A stretch of 53,362 bases of DNA from Fidelibacterota bacterium (GTDB taxonomy: Bacteria > Fidelibacterota > UBA8477 > JABMPR01), in contig JABMOS010000154.1 of the NCBI GenBank assembly GCA_013203185.1, forward strand, positions 1 to 53,362, given 5' to 3'. Numbering within the stretch: position 1 is the first letter of the stretch; the number at the start of each line of letters is the position of its first letter. The notes under the pieces were generated by a model. The model searched no databases and was not told the origin of the DNA. It saw only the letters and a program-made list of their open reading frames with translations. Made by a program: the position numbers and the translations under genes. Shown piece after piece: positions 16,170 through 25,857 of the stretch.

Positions 16170-16943
16170 ATGTGCGATACCTGCGGATGTGGAGCTGACA
16201 GTACAACCTTCAGAAAACATGGTGAGGATCACCACCATCACGGAGATGGACATTCCCATACCCATGACCATCACACACATGATCATTCCCATGACAGGAC
16301 CATCACTGTTGAGCAGGATATTCTCGGTGAGAACAATTTATTGGCTCAGAGGAATCGTGGTTATTTTGAAGCAAAAAATATATTCGCAATTAATATGGTG
16401 AGTTCTCCTGGATCCGGTAAAACCACACTTCTGGAGAAGACTTTAGCAACCTTAAAAGAAGAAATCCCAAGCGCAGTTATAGAGGGCGATCAACAGACCA
16501 TGAATGATGCTGATCGCATAGCAAAAACTGGCGTCCCTGTTTTACAAATAAACACGGGGAACGGGTGCCATCTGGATGCTGAAATGATCCATACAGCCTA
16601 TGGTGAATTAAAATTGCAGGACAATTCAGCTCTCTTTATTGAAAATGTGGGCAATCTTGTTTGTCCGGCCCTCTTCGATCTGGGTGAAGACAAGCGGGTC
16701 GTGGTCATCAGTGTGACTGAAGGCGAAGATAAACCCCTCAAATATCCCACCATGTTCGATGCCGCTGATATCTGTATCATAAATAAAATTGATTTGCTCC
16801 CCTATGTGCAATTTGATGTAGAAAAATGCAAAGAATACGCACTTCAGGTGAACCACCATCTTGAATTCTTTGAAGTATCTGCCACAACTGGCGAAGGTAT
16901 GGATGCCTGGTACAGTTGGCTAAAGGAAATGTCAAAAAAATAG
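16170..16943 (+). CDS. hypB: Hydrogenase nickel-incorporation GTPase HypB
   Basis: HypB is the GTPase for nickel insertion. The 257 residues start MCDTCGCG, the high-affinity CxxCGC-type nickel site. A stretch with 13 His between 17 and 41 probably stores nickel. The P-loop is at about 79-86 (SPGSGKTT), and the metal-binding G-domain Cys lies in NTGNGCHLDAEM. The guanine-specificity motif is INKIDLLP. A GAAAGGA site precedes the ATG. The long His tract suggests the cell must buffer or hoard nickel. Confidence 0.97.
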   Translation: MCDTCGCGADSTTFRKHGEDHHHHGDGHSHTHDHHTHDHSHDRTITVEQDILGENNLLAQRNRGYFEAKNIFAINMVSSPGSGKTTLLEKTLATLKEEIPSAVIEGDQQTMNDADRIAKTGVPVLQINTGNGCHLDAEMIHTAYGELKLQDNSALFIENVGNLVCPALFDLGEDKRVVVISVTEGEDKPLKYPTMFDAADICIINKIDLLPYVQFDVEKCKEYALQVNHHLEFFEVSATTGEGMDAWYSWLKEMSKK

Positions 16944-16953
16944 TCTGGGTACA

Positions 16954-19215
16954 ATGACAATGTTGAGACGTCGACTGACAATCAACGGAATCGTTCAGGG
17001 GGTGGGATTCCGCCCCTTTATTTATTCCCTTGCAAAAGATATTGGACTTGTGGGTTCCGTTTATAACTCATCTGACGGTGTCAAGGTCGACATCCAGGGA
17101 AACTCAATTCAACTCGATCAATTTGATGCCCGTTTGCGATTGGAAGCGCCACCGCTTTCAACTATTATCTCCGTACAAAAAGAAGATATTCCAGCGCTTG
17201 ATGATTCTGATTTCACAATAATCGCTTCCCACGATAATGCATCTGTTTCAACCCTGATATCTCCAGATGTGGCCCTGTGTGATGCCTGTAAGGATGAGCT
17301 CTTTGATGTCAAAAATCGAAGATACCGATACCCTTTCATCAACTGCACCAATTGTGGTCCGCGTTATACAATTATTGAAAATATTCCCTACGATCGACCC
17401 TTCACCTCAATGAAGCATTTTCCCCTCTGTGAAGTTTGTCATGGCGAATACCAGGATCCTAGTGATCGACGATTCCATGCTCAGCCCAATGCTTGCCCAG
17501 AATGTGGTCCCCAGGTTTGGCTCACAGATCAGAAGGGTAAGAAGATCGAATCCGTGGATCCTGTCTCAAAAACCATTGAGCTTTTAGTGGGAGGAAAGAT
17601 TTTAGCCATAAAAGGTCTAGGTGGATTCCACTTAGTCGTAGATGCCAGCAATTCTGAAGCAGTTGCTCAATTGCGTCTGGCCAAGGGTCGGGATGAAAAA
17701 CCGCTGGCTCTCATGGTAAGAGATCTTGCTACTGCAAGAGAACTCGTTCAGGTGCATCAGAAGGAAGCTGATATCCTCCTCTCCATTCAATCACCTATTG
17801 TTCTCTGTGCTTCCCTCGCCAAGGATAAAATTGCTCCCAACATTGCACCTGGCAATGACCGGCTTGGGATCATGCTACCCTACACACCTCTGCACCACTT
17901 ACTTTTGTCTGGGGAATTGGATACATTGGTCATGACTTCAGCAAATTTTAGTGAAGAGCCTATCTGTATTGACAACGAGGAAGCACTTGATCGTCTATCT
18001 GGTCTTGCAGATTACTTCCTGCTTCATAACCGGGATATTTATTTACGTAGCGATGATTCTGTGGTCATGGAAATGGCAGGCGAAATCCGCCCCATTCGTC
18101 GCAGCAGAGGCTATGCCCCCAGGCCAATATTTATGAAGCAGAAGGGTCCATCTGTTTTGGCCGTTGGCGGCGAGTTGAAAAATGTGGTTGGTTTGTCCAG
18201 AGATGAAAAAGTTTTTCTAAGCCAGCACATTGGTGACCTGGAAAATCTCGAGGCATTCGAGTTTTTCAAAATGACGATAGATCACATACAGAGAATTTTT
18301 GAAATTGAGCCAGAGCTTATTGTTCATGATCTCCATCCTGAATACCTCTCAACCAAATGGGCCAAGGAGCAGAATATCCCCCTTCTTGGCGTTCAGCACC
18401 ATCATGCCCACCTGGCCTCCTGTATGGCAGATAACAATCTGGATGAGCCAGTAATTGGAATCATCATGGATGGGACTGGCTACGGAACTGATGGGACTAT
18501 CTGGGGTGGTGAGTTCCTGGTGGGTGATGCAGCAGGATTCGAAAGGAAAGCGCATTTCGAGCCCATGCCCCTCCCTGGTGGAGAGGCTGCCATCAAATCT
18601 CCGTGGCGTATAGGTCTCAGTTATTTACATCAAGTGTTTGGAAACAATTTACCCGATGTACCTGCTCTTAAAGATCGAGACATTCAGCCTATCATTCAGA
18701 TGCTTGAGGCAAACATAAATTCACCTCTCACCAGCAGTTGCGGGCGCCTCTTTGATGCAGTTGCTGCCCTTTCAGGAGGACGTCAGGAAATTCGATACGA
18801 AGCCCAGGCTGCTATCGAGTTTATGCAAGCAGCTCAGAATGAGATTGGGCGTGATTCGACTCGATTTGGGTTCACCGAGTTCAATGGAGCTCGGGTCATC
18901 CCCATGGCATCAATCATGGAAAATTTGGTTTCCCGGATAAGTGATGGTAGGACTCAAACCCAACTGAGCCAATGGTTCCACTCAAGTCTGGTTAATTCTT
19001 TTTCTCAGGTGACAGATACGCTACGAGATGAATCTGGGATTGATCAGGTCGTGCTCAGTGGTGGTGTTTTTCAAAATCGCCTCCTTTTCGAAGCTCTTCT
19101 CGGAATGCTTAATACTCAGGGATTTAAAGTATTTACCCACAAACATGTCCCCACTAACGACGGTGGAATTGCATTGGGACAGGTAATTATTGGTCAAAAC
19201 TATTTGCGGAAGTAA
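16954..19215 (+). CDS. hypF: Carbamoyltransferase HypF
   Basis: HypF makes the carbamoyl group that becomes cyanide on the hydrogenase iron. The 753 residues hold, in order, an acylphosphatase domain (GIVQGVGFRPFIYSLA), two zinc fingers (CDACKDEL, NCTNCGPRY, CEVCHGEY, ACPECGP), a YrdC-like domain (about 200-385, LRLAKGRDEKPLALM) and a Kae1-like domain with metal-ligand His (QHHHAHLASCMADN) and GIIMDGTGYGTDG. All expected parts are present. It starts 10 bases after hypB. Confidence 0.97.
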   Translation: MTMLRRRLTINGIVQGVGFRPFIYSLAKDIGLVGSVYNSSDGVKVDIQGNSIQLDQFDARLRLEAPPLSTIISVQKEDIPALDDSDFTIIASHDNASVSTLISPDVALCDACKDELFDVKNRRYRYPFINCTNCGPRYTIIENIPYDRPFTSMKHFPLCEVCHGEYQDPSDRRFHAQPNACPECGPQVWLTDQKGKKIESVDPVSKTIELLVGGKILAIKGLGGFHLVVDASNSEAVAQLRLAKGRDEKPLALMVRDLATARELVQVHQKEADILLSIQSPIVLCASLAKDKIAPNIAPGNDRLGIMLPYTPLHHLLLSGELDTLVMTSANFSEEPICIDNEEALDRLSGLADYFLLHNRDIYLRSDDSVVMEMAGEIRPIRRSRGYAPRPIFMKQKGPSVLAVGGELKNVVGLSRDEKVFLSQHIGDLENLEAFEFFKMTIDHIQRIFEIEPELIVHDLHPEYLSTKWAKEQNIPLLGVQHHHAHLASCMADNNLDEPVIGIIMDGTGYGTDGTIWGGEFLVGDAAGFERKAHFEPMPLPGGEAAIKSPWRIGLSYLHQVFGNNLPDVPALKDRDIQPIIQMLEANINSPLTSSCGRLFDAVAALSGGRQEIRYEAQAAIEFMQAAQNEIGRDSTRFGFTEFNGARVIPMASIMENLVSRISDGRTQTQLSQWFHSSLVNSFSQVTDTLRDESGIDQVVLSGGVFQNRLLFEALLGMLNTQGFKVFTHKHVPTNDGGIALGQVIIGQNYLRK

Positions 19216-19263
19216 ATTGATACACAGCAATTATACAAATCACACTATCACAGGAACTATTAT

Positions 19264-19536
19264 ATGTGCTTAGCAATCCCTGGAAAACTATTAGAAGTCT
19301 TTGAAGAAAGTGGTCTTAAAATGGGCAACATTGATTTTGCCGGATCGGTAAGTAAAGCCTGTCTGGAATACGTCCCTGAAATAGAGATTGGCCAATACAC
19401 CATCGTCCATGCTGGATTTGCACTTTCAGTACTCAATGAGGAGGAAGCTAAAAACTCATTCGATGCCTGGGATGATTTGATTGACCGCGCCAACGCCGAA
19501 GGCATTGAAATGGATAAGCTGGAGCGTCCAGATTGA
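19264..19536 (+). CDS. hypC: Hydrogenase maturation chaperone HypC
   Basis: HypC works with HypD to build and carry the Fe(CN)2CO unit. The 90 residues start [12 protein letters not shown], where Cys2 is essential after Met removal. The length is normal for HypC/HybG. The stop overlaps the TTG start of hypD by 3 bases. Confidence 0.96.
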   Translation: MCLAIPGKLLEVFEESGLKMGNIDFAGSVSKACLEYVPEIEIGQYTIVHAGFALSVLNEEEAKNSFDAWDDLIDRANAEGIEMDKLERPD

Positions 19537-20627
19537 AGTATCTTGATGAGTTCCGCGACCCTGTTGTAGCCAAAAAAATTCTCAGCGAAATTCACGCTGT
19601 GACTACCCAACCATGGGTGATCATGGAGATTTGTGGTGGTCAAACACACTCAATTATTCGCAATGGGATTGATCAAGTCCTCCCAAAAGAGATTGAGCTG
19701 GTCCACGGGCCAGGGTGTCCTGTGTGTGTGACACCTCTTGAGATAATTGATAGAGCCATTGAAATCGCAGGCAGACCTGATGTAATTTTCACCAGTTTTG
19801 GGGATATGCTTCGGGTACCAGGCAGCCATAAGGATTTATTTATGGTTAGATCTGAAGGTGGTGATGTGCGTACCGTGTTTTCCCCTCTGGAAAGCCTGAA
19901 AATCGCTCGCGAAAACCCAGGTAAGGAAGTAGTATTTTTTGCCGTCGGTTTTGAAACGACTGCGCCAGGTAACGCCATGGCTGTAGCCCAAGCAGCCAAA
20001 GAAGGATTGACTAATTTTAGTGAGTTGGTGAGCCATGTTCTGGTCCCACCAGCCATGGAAGCGCTGCTCTCCTCGCCTTTAAATCGGGTTCAAGGGTATC
20101 TTGCTGCTGGACATGTTTGCACCGTCATGGGTTGGGATGAATATGATCCTATAGCCAAGAAATATAAGGTGCCCATCGTTATAACCGGGTTTGAGCCCAT
20201 GGATGTGCTTGACGGAATCCTCCACACGGTTAAGCAACTTGAAGCAGGCACTTATAAGGTTGAGAATAGATACACCCGTATTGTTGAGCAGGGTGGAAAT
20301 CAACCTGCTCAAGCTTTGATAAAGGATGTCTTTGAAATTGCCAATCGCAAATGGCGTGGTATTGGAGAAATTCCAGTCAGCGGGTTTAAAATCCGCGAAA
20401 AATATGCTGCTTTTGATGCAGAGCTGAAGTTTTCAGTAGGAGATATTCATACTGAGGAACCAGAAGCCTGTATCAGTGGGGTCATCCTTCAGGGTTTGAA
20501 GAAACCTCATGACTGTCCAGCGTTTGGGAAGGAATGCACACCCCAAAATCCTTTGGGGGCTACCATGGTTTCCAGTGAAGGAGCCTGTGCTGCTTATTAT
20601 AAATATCAACGCATTCTCAGTGATTAA
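19533..20627 (+). CDS. hypD: Hydrogenase maturation protein HypD
   Basis: HypD is the iron-sulfur scaffold on which the Fe(CN)2CO centre is assembled with HypC and HypE. The 364 residues carry [24 protein letters not shown] and the C-terminal cluster-binding Cys ([20 protein letters not shown]). The start is a TTG that overlaps the hypC stop, with a GGAG site inside hyp[11 protein letters not shown] fits the family start. Confidence 0.97.
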   Translation: MKYLDEFRDPVVAKKILSEIHAVTTQPWVIMEICGGQTHSIIRNGIDQVLPKEIELVHGPGCPVCVTPLEIIDRAIEIAGRPDVIFTSFGDMLRVPGSHKDLFMVRSEGGDVRTVFSPLESLKIARENPGKEVVFFAVGFETTAPGNAMAVAQAAKEGLTNFSELVSHVLVPPAMEALLSSPLNRVQGYLAAGHVCTVMGWDEYDPIAKKYKVPIVITGFEPMDVLDGILHTVKQLEAGTYKVENRYTRIVEQGGNQPAQALIKDVFEIANRKWRGIGEIPVSGFKIREKYAAFDAELKFSVGDIHTEEPEACISGVILQGLKKPHDCPAFGKECTPQNPLGATMVSSEGACAAYYKYQRILSD

Positions 20628-20642
20628 TAATTTCAAAAAGAA

Positions 20643-21704
20643 GTGAGTCAATCAATGGATTTTCCCGAAGCCCTATCCTGCCCTGTTCCCATCCTGAGTC
20701 ATGACACCGTTCAACTCGCTCATGGTGCAGGAGGGAAACTATCCAATGAGATGATTGACAAAATTTTTCTCCCCCGATTCACAAACAGCACACTTGAGAA
20801 AATGGAAGATCAGGCTGTTCTTGAAAATCCTGGAGGGAGGATTGCCTTCAGTACGGATACTTTCGTGGTTGACCCCATTTTCTTCCCTGGAGGCGATATT
20901 GGTGATCTTGCCATTAACGGCACGGTGAATGATATTGCCATGAGTGGCGCCATTCCCAAATATCTAAGTGTGGGCTTTATCCTGGAAGAGGGGCTTCCTT
21001 TCGAAACGCTGCACCGAATCGTCCTTTCCATGGAGAAGGCTGCCAAACTTGCAGGAGTCCAAATAGTGGCAGGTGATACCAAGGTGGTGAACCGAGGCAG
21101 TTGTGATAAGTTGTTTATCAATACCAGCGGATTTGGTTTTGTGCCTGATGATGTCAACATTTCAGCTTCAAATCTTGAAATTGGGGATAAAATCATTTTA
21201 TCAGGGACCCTTGCGGATCATGGGATGGCTGTCATGACTACACGTGAGGGCTTGTCCTTCCAGTCTACAGTTGAAAGTGATACAGCTGGATTAAATCATC
21301 TTGTCCAGGATATGCTCTCTGTAAGCACCAATATTCATGCGCTGCGGGATCCAACGCGGGGTGGGCTGGCCACAACACTAAATGAATTCGCTGCATCATC
21401 TACAGTAGGAATTCAACTATACGGGGATTCTATCCCTGTGAAGGAAAATGTCCGAGGTGCCTGTGAGATATTGGGTATCGATCCACTTTATGTGGCCAAC
21501 GAAGGCAAATTGGTGGCAATTGTTCCACCAGAGGTCGCCGATGCTATGCTGAATGCCATGCAGAAAAATGAACTTGGAAAATCAGCGACTATTATTGGTG
21601 AAGTTACAGACAAACATCCCGGAATAGTAACCATGAAGACAGCATTGGGAGCCAATCGAATTGTCGATATGCCAGTGGGTGAACAGCTTCCGCGAATCTG
21701 CTAG
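20643..21704 (+). CDS. hypE: Hydrogenase maturation protein HypE
   Basis: HypE dehydrates the carbamoyl group on its C-terminal Cys to thiocyanate and passes cyanide to HypCD. The 353 residues have the AIR-synthase-like fold, with LAHGAGGKLSNEMI near the start, and end PRIC, so the acceptor Cys is intact. A GTG at 20643 and an ATG at 20655 are both possible starts. It is the last gene of the hyp operon and converges on the next gene with 13 bases between stops; no clear terminator is visible there. Confidence 0.96.
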   Translation: MSQSMDFPEALSCPVPILSHDTVQLAHGAGGKLSNEMIDKIFLPRFTNSTLEKMEDQAVLENPGGRIAFSTDTFVVDPIFFPGGDIGDLAINGTVNDIAMSGAIPKYLSVGFILEEGLPFETLHRIVLSMEKAAKLAGVQIVAGDTKVVNRGSCDKLFINTSGFGFVPDDVNISASNLEIGDKIILSGTLADHGMAVMTTREGLSFQSTVESDTAGLNHLVQDMLSVSTNIHALRDPTRGGLATTLNEFAASSTVGIQLYGDSIPVKENVRGACEILGIDPLYVANEGKLVAIVPPEVADAMLNAMQKNELGKSATIIGEVTDKHPGIVTMKTALGANRIVDMPVGEQLPRIC

Positions 21705-21717
21705 CTAAAACCGCATA

Positions 21718-23217
21718 TTATGGGGTAGGTGCTACATAATCTTTTGAACGAGTTCGTGATTCCGAAATATGTTCGTTGAAATATCCTGCCCACTTAAATC
21801 GAATATCCCAGATTTCTTGGTTGGATGTCAATTCTGGGTAGTCGATCAACTCCGTCTTACTCAAGACAAACTGGTTTCTCATCATGGTTGGAAAGAATTG
21901 GGCAACTAGACTTGGGAGGTCAGGGACGCGGTAATTTGTGAGATCATTCCGGCCAACAATATTCCAGGCATAGACAGACTCACCAGATCGATAGCGCCAA
22001 TAGCTTCTGATTTGATCAAAGGTGCCTGTCGTTGTGATTTCAAAATTGTTTTTGGAGCCCGACACAAACGTCATGCTTGCATCGATGGTTTCAAACTGAC
22101 TGGGAATATTACCATAGATCGTATTGTAATTCCAGCCACCACTCTTGAAATAATACATATAGGTGCGGTAATCCTGCATCTCTGACTGCGGAGTATGCAC
22201 GCGCATGCTGGTTGTATTTGGATCATAGCGCACTCGATCCAGTAAAAATGATCCATGGCTATAATCTCCTGTAACTGTATAGCCGTATAGCAAAGTTCGG
22301 GCTTCTTGTGCGTCTGGAGGGAATTGCACACTATGCTCATTTGTCGATATGAGACTACTCAGGCTGATATCGTAACCCTGGGGTTGAAGCGCGTCAAACC
22401 AAAGATAGCCTGTCCCGATTGAAGTATTGCTCAGTCGTAAATACACACCGGTTTCAGCCTTGTAGGTCTTGAGTGACAATTCGCCAGGGATTTGGGTGTC
22501 AAACCCCCAGATCTCTGCATAGGCATTGGCCACAGACCAATCAGTGTGTGCGGGTATAGATTCAATACTGAAATCAATAGTCTGGTAAAAATTCAAATCT
22601 ACACGTGGTAATCCTCTAAAGGTCCACGTTTCACCACGAGGAATGTCAAGGTAGGTTGCAATATTGACATTGCCATATCCATCAGCCCTCATGGTGGTTA
22701 TAGAGATATTGCCTGAATCAGATTGACTTTGATTTATATCCTCAATCACTACAGTAGCATTGCCAGTCCAGGACGATTGCCCCAGCAAGGCCCCTGACAT
22801 ATCCTGAACAAACAGTACACCGGTTCCGCAGTCTGCACACAGCCAATTATTTAAGTACTTCGCTGTGAATAATGCATTGGCCACACGCACAACAACCTGA
22901 TTCGACAGGGTTTCGTTCCCAGCATCATCGATAGCTCGACATTGAAGGGAATGCTCCCCATTCTCATATTCCAGTGTATTCCAGTTTACGGTAAAGGGTT
23001 CACTTTGTTGGGTCTCGATCAAGTCACCATCTACAAAGAACTCAACAGATTCAATTCCATCTTCGTCAGCAACCAGGGCCACAATAGAAGTCTCACCGGC
23101 CACCGTGGAATTATTGAGGGGGGAGGAAATACTTATTTCAGGAAGGCTCGTATTATCGCCTTCTTGACAACTACTTAAAAGCAACAGCACTATGTACCCG
23201 AACCTTTGAAGTTTCAC
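21718..23217 (-). CDS. Lipoprotein with one Ig-like domain and a C-terminal part of unknown fold
   Basis: A 499-residue predicted lipoprotein. The lipobox is LLSSC (Cys17). Residues about 28-112 form a bacterial Ig-like (Big/cadherin-like) domain (SISSPLNNSTVAG, VEFFVDGDLIE, CRAIDDAGNETLSN). The rest (about 115-499) is beta-rich, with a Cys pair (NWLCADCG) and many Tyr and Trp, and is not a family I recognise. It lies 33 bases after the peptidase gene upstream and may be co-transcribed with it. The function is unknown; surface binding or structural roles are possible. Confidence 0.75.
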   Translation of the reverse strand: MKLQRFGYIVLLLLSSCQEGDNTSLPEISISSPLNNSTVAGETSIVALVADEDGIESVEFFVDGDLIETQQSEPFTVNWNTLEYENGEHSLQCRAIDDAGNETLSNQVVVRVANALFTAKYLNNWLCADCGTGVLFVQDMSGALLGQSSWTGNATVVIEDINQSQSDSGNISITTMRADGYGNVNIATYLDIPRGETWTFRGLPRVDLNFYQTIDFSIESIPAHTDWSVANAYAEIWGFDTQIPGELSLKTYKAETGVYLRLSNTSIGTGYLWFDALQPQGYDISLSSLISTNEHSVQFPPDAQEARTLLYGYTVTGDYSHGSFLLDRVRYDPNTTSMRVHTPQSEMQDYRTYMYYFKSGGWNYNTIYGNIPSQFETIDASMTFVSGSKNNFEITTTGTFDQIRSYWRYRSGESVYAWNIVGRNDLTNYRVPDLPSLVAQFFPTMMRNQFVLSKTELIDYPELTSNQEIWDIRFKWAGYFNEHISESRTRSKDYVAPTP

Positions 23218-23250
23218 GGTTTCATGCCCCTTCGATTAATAGTAAGGTTA

Positions 23251-25335
23251 TTATTGTGCCAGACCCAGCTGACGATGTAGATAAGTATACTCTATGGCTG
23301 CCAAAGTGGCATATTGCTTAAGATTTGCCCCGGCGGCGTGGCCACCCTCAATATTCTCATAATACATCACGGGATGCCCTTGCTGCTTCATACGAGCTAC
23401 CATTTTGCGCGCATGGCCAGGGTGGACTCTATCATCTTTGGTTGAGGTTGTGAACATTGCCCTGGGATATGTTTTTTGGGGGTCCAAAAGATGGTATGGA
23501 GAATGAGCTTTCAGGTAGGCCCCTTCTACTGGATCATCAGGGTCACCGTACTCCCCCATCCAACTAGCACCGGCCAGTAGCTTATGATATCGCATCATAT
23601 CTAGCAAGGGTACTTGTGAGACGACAGCACCGAATAGGTCAGGTCGCATGGTAAAAGCAACGCCAACCAACAGTCCACCGCCACTACCCCCCATGATACC
23701 CAACTTTCCCGGGGAGGTGATCCCACTATTTATCATGTCTTCAGCAATGGCGAAAAAATCCTCATAGGATTTGTGACGATTGGTTTTCAAAGCAGCCTGG
23801 TGCCAGGCAGGGCCATATTCACCCCCACCTCTAATATTTGCCAGAGCAAATACGCCACCTTTCTCCATCCACAGTTTTCCTGTTTTGGACCAATATTGAG
23901 ACTTCTCCGATACTTCAAAACCACCATAACCATAGAGAAGAGTAGGATTACTGCCGTCTAAGAGCATATCCTTCCTGCTCACGAGAAAGTAGGGGATTTT
24001 TGTCCCGTCTTGACTGGTGGCAAACTTTTGATTCACCTCAAGATTATTACTGTCGAAACGGGGAGGAGATTGTTGAACCAGCATGGGATCTGCTGTGGCT
24101 CCACTATAATATCCCAGGGTGGTTGGTGTAATCAAATCATTGTAAGTGTAGAAAAAATTTGCGTTAAGTGGGTCTGCACCGTATATGGATAAGGTGCCCC
24201 CCTTAGGGAGGTTAAGATCTTCAATCACCCACATATTTTCATTTTTTACGCCGCGCAGCACCTTGTCCACCACATCTTCTTGAATAGTTAGCAGAAGGTG
24301 GGTGGAGCAAAAATTTACATCCATGATTGAACTTTTAGTGTTGGGGATAAAAACATCAGCTTTCTCATTGCTTGACAAATCTAAGGAAATGAGGGAGCCC
24401 TTGGGACTCCCCTCCCACTTTGATCTCAAGATCGCGAATACCTGATTCTTCCAAACACCTTTTAAATCTGCATCAGGGGGTAACCCTACTGTTCTTGTCC
24501 CCATATCTTCATCAAGAAGCAAAATTATATGGGTCCAAAAATCTTTAGATTTACTGATCAGTGAATAATTAGTAGCAGTAGTGAATATGGTCCATCCCCA
24601 AAGTCCAACACTTTCCACGGGCATCCTGGCTATTTCAGTACTTGTATTTAAATCCTCTCCCCGATTCCACACTCTAATACTAGAAGGGTAGCCACTTTCA
24701 GTCATGCTCCCTGGACCAAAGTCCGCGGCTACAAATACTTGATCCTGATTAATCCAGCTCACCGATGATTTTTGTTCAGGAACAGTAAAACCGTCATCTA
24801 CAAAAGAACGGCTAGAAATATCAAACTCACGCACGACTACAGCATCTTTGCCACCACGAGATAACTCAATCAGGAAGCGATTGTATGCTGGGGGTAGACC
24901 TGAAGTGCCTTTATAAACCCAGTTTTCGTTCTCTGCATCAGCCAAAGCATCTATATCGAGCAACACATCCCACTCTGGGTTGTTGTCCAAATAGACTGCC
25001 AGAAGTGAGCGCCTCCAGATGCCCCTGATATGCACATCGTCACGCCAAAAATTATAAATATAGTCGCCCCTGATTTTGCCATACACCAATCTGTCCTTTG
25101 CCTCATAGATGGCCAGAGCCTCGCTCTCAAATTGTTCGAATCGGGGGTCCGTGTGCAATTCATTCAGGGTCAGATCATTCTCTGCCCTCACCCAATTGAG
25201 AGCGCTTTCGCCCTCTACCTCCTCAAGCCAGATATATGGGTCCAGTTCATTCATTTGCGGGGTACTTTCTGATATTGGCGTACACGAAACAATTATCAGG
25301 GCAATAGCTCCGCTAACTAATTTAACTTTATCCAA
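23251..25335 (-). CDS. Prolyl oligopeptidase family serine peptidase, predicted lipoprotein
   Basis: A 694-residue S9A-type peptidase with an N-terminal beta-propeller and a C-terminal alpha/beta-hydrolase. The start was set at a TTG (25335) because an AAGGAGCT site lies 8 bases before it and because it yields a short signal with lipobox IIVSC (Cys18); the longer open frame overlaps the dksA-like gene without a ribosome site. The catalytic triad is visible: Ser551 (GGSGGGLL), Asp about 634 (STKDDRVHP) and His about 666 (EGGHAAG). Likely role: periplasmic or outer-membrane peptide breakdown. Confidence 0.9.
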   Translation of the reverse strand: MDKVKLVSGAIALIIVSCTPISESTPQMNELDPYIWLEEVEGESALNWVRAENDLTLNELHTDPRFEQFESEALAIYEAKDRLVYGKIRGDYIYNFWRDDVHIRGIWRRSLLAVYLDNNPEWDVLLDIDALADAENENWVYKGTSGLPPAYNRFLIELSRGGKDAVVVREFDISSRSFVDDGFTVPEQKSSVSWINQDQVFVAADFGPGSMTESGYPSSIRVWNRGEDLNTSTEIARMPVESVGLWGWTIFTTATNYSLISKSKDFWTHIILLLDEDMGTRTVGLPPDADLKGVWKNQVFAILRSKWEGSPKGSLISLDLSSNEKADVFIPNTKSSIMDVNFCSTHLLLTIQEDVVDKVLRGVKNENMWVIEDLNLPKGGTLSIYGADPLNANFFYTYNDLITPTTLGYYSGATADPMLVQQSPPRFDSNNLEVNQKFATSQDGTKIPYFLVSRKDMLLDGSNPTLLYGYGGFEVSEKSQYWSKTGKLWMEKGGVFALANIRGGGEYGPAWHQAALKTNRHKSYEDFFAIAEDMINSGITSPGKLGIMGGSGGGLLVGVAFTMRPDLFGAVVSQVPLLDMMRYHKLLAGASWMGEYGDPDDPVEGAYLKAHSPYHLLDPQKTYPRAMFTTSTKDDRVHPGHARKMVARMKQQGHPVMYYENIEGGHAAGANLKQYATLAAIEYTYLHRQLGLAQ

Positions 25336-25352
25336 AATTTGGTAGCTCCTTA

Positions 25353-25682
25353 TTAGGCGCAATCCACGCATTTGTCTGATTCGGGCAACATCATCAGACG
25401 AGCCAGTGGGATGGGTTGTTTGCAGACTCGACAAAGACCGTAGTCATCTTTATCAATGAAGGACAAGGAGGCTTCGAGTTTTTGAAGCTTGGCCTTGGTC
25501 TTGGACAGCAGGAGTTCATTCACGCTTTTATTATTGATGGCATCCATGCGGGAGATTCGTCCAATAGCAGCATCTGGAGCAATGGGTTGGGTCATCTCTT
25601 TTAATTCAATGACCTGTTCAGTTGCACTTTCGATTTCTGAGTGAATGCGTTCCCGTATCTGTTGCTTCTCTTCGTAATTCAT
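25353..25682 (-). CDS. DksA/TraR family zinc-finger protein
   Basis: A 109-residue protein with a coiled-coil first part (about 1-80) and a C-terminal zinc finger (CRVCKQPIPLARLMMLP with a final CVDC). The family binds RNA polymerase in the secondary channel and modulates transcription with ppGpp. The coiled-coil tip is not obviously the DxxDxA motif of true DksA, so it may be one of the shorter TraR/YocK-like members. It is the first gene in front of the lipoprotein peptidase. Confidence 0.8.
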   Translation of the reverse strand: MNYEEKQQIRERIHSEIESATEQVIELKEMTQPIAPDAAIGRISRMDAINNKSVNELLLSKTKAKLQKLEASLSFIDKDDYGLCRVCKQPIPLARLMMLPESDKCVDCA

Positions 25683-25784
25683 ATATTAATCCAAATTGTA
25701 AAATTCAATAAATTCAAGTCTAAGATACTACCTAATAAGTGATTGAGGATGTAAGTTAATTATAGAAGTGTTTATATAAATAGA

Positions 25785-25811
25785 AAAGGCGACGATAAAA
25801 TCGCCGCCTTT
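25785..25811 (-). terminator. Rho-independent terminator after the fatty-acid operon
   Basis: A 7-base outer stem (AAAGGCG/CGCCTTT) and a 4-base inner stem (CGAT/ATCG) with one mismatch and a 3-base loop, flanked by A- and T-runs on both sides. It lies 47 bases downstream of the FadN stop on the minus strand and insulates the dksA-like gene. It is nearly symmetric and may work in both directions. Confidence 0.85.
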
Positions 25812-25857
25812 CATTATTATGCATCCCCTAGAGGAAAACGGAAAACCTGGGATGCAG

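Noticed and set aside
25353-25434. Upstream extension of the prolyl oligopeptidase frame to an ATG at 25434
   Set aside because: It would overlap the DksA/TraR-like gene by about 80 bases with no ribosome site, while a TTG with an ideal site gives a proper lipoprotein signal.
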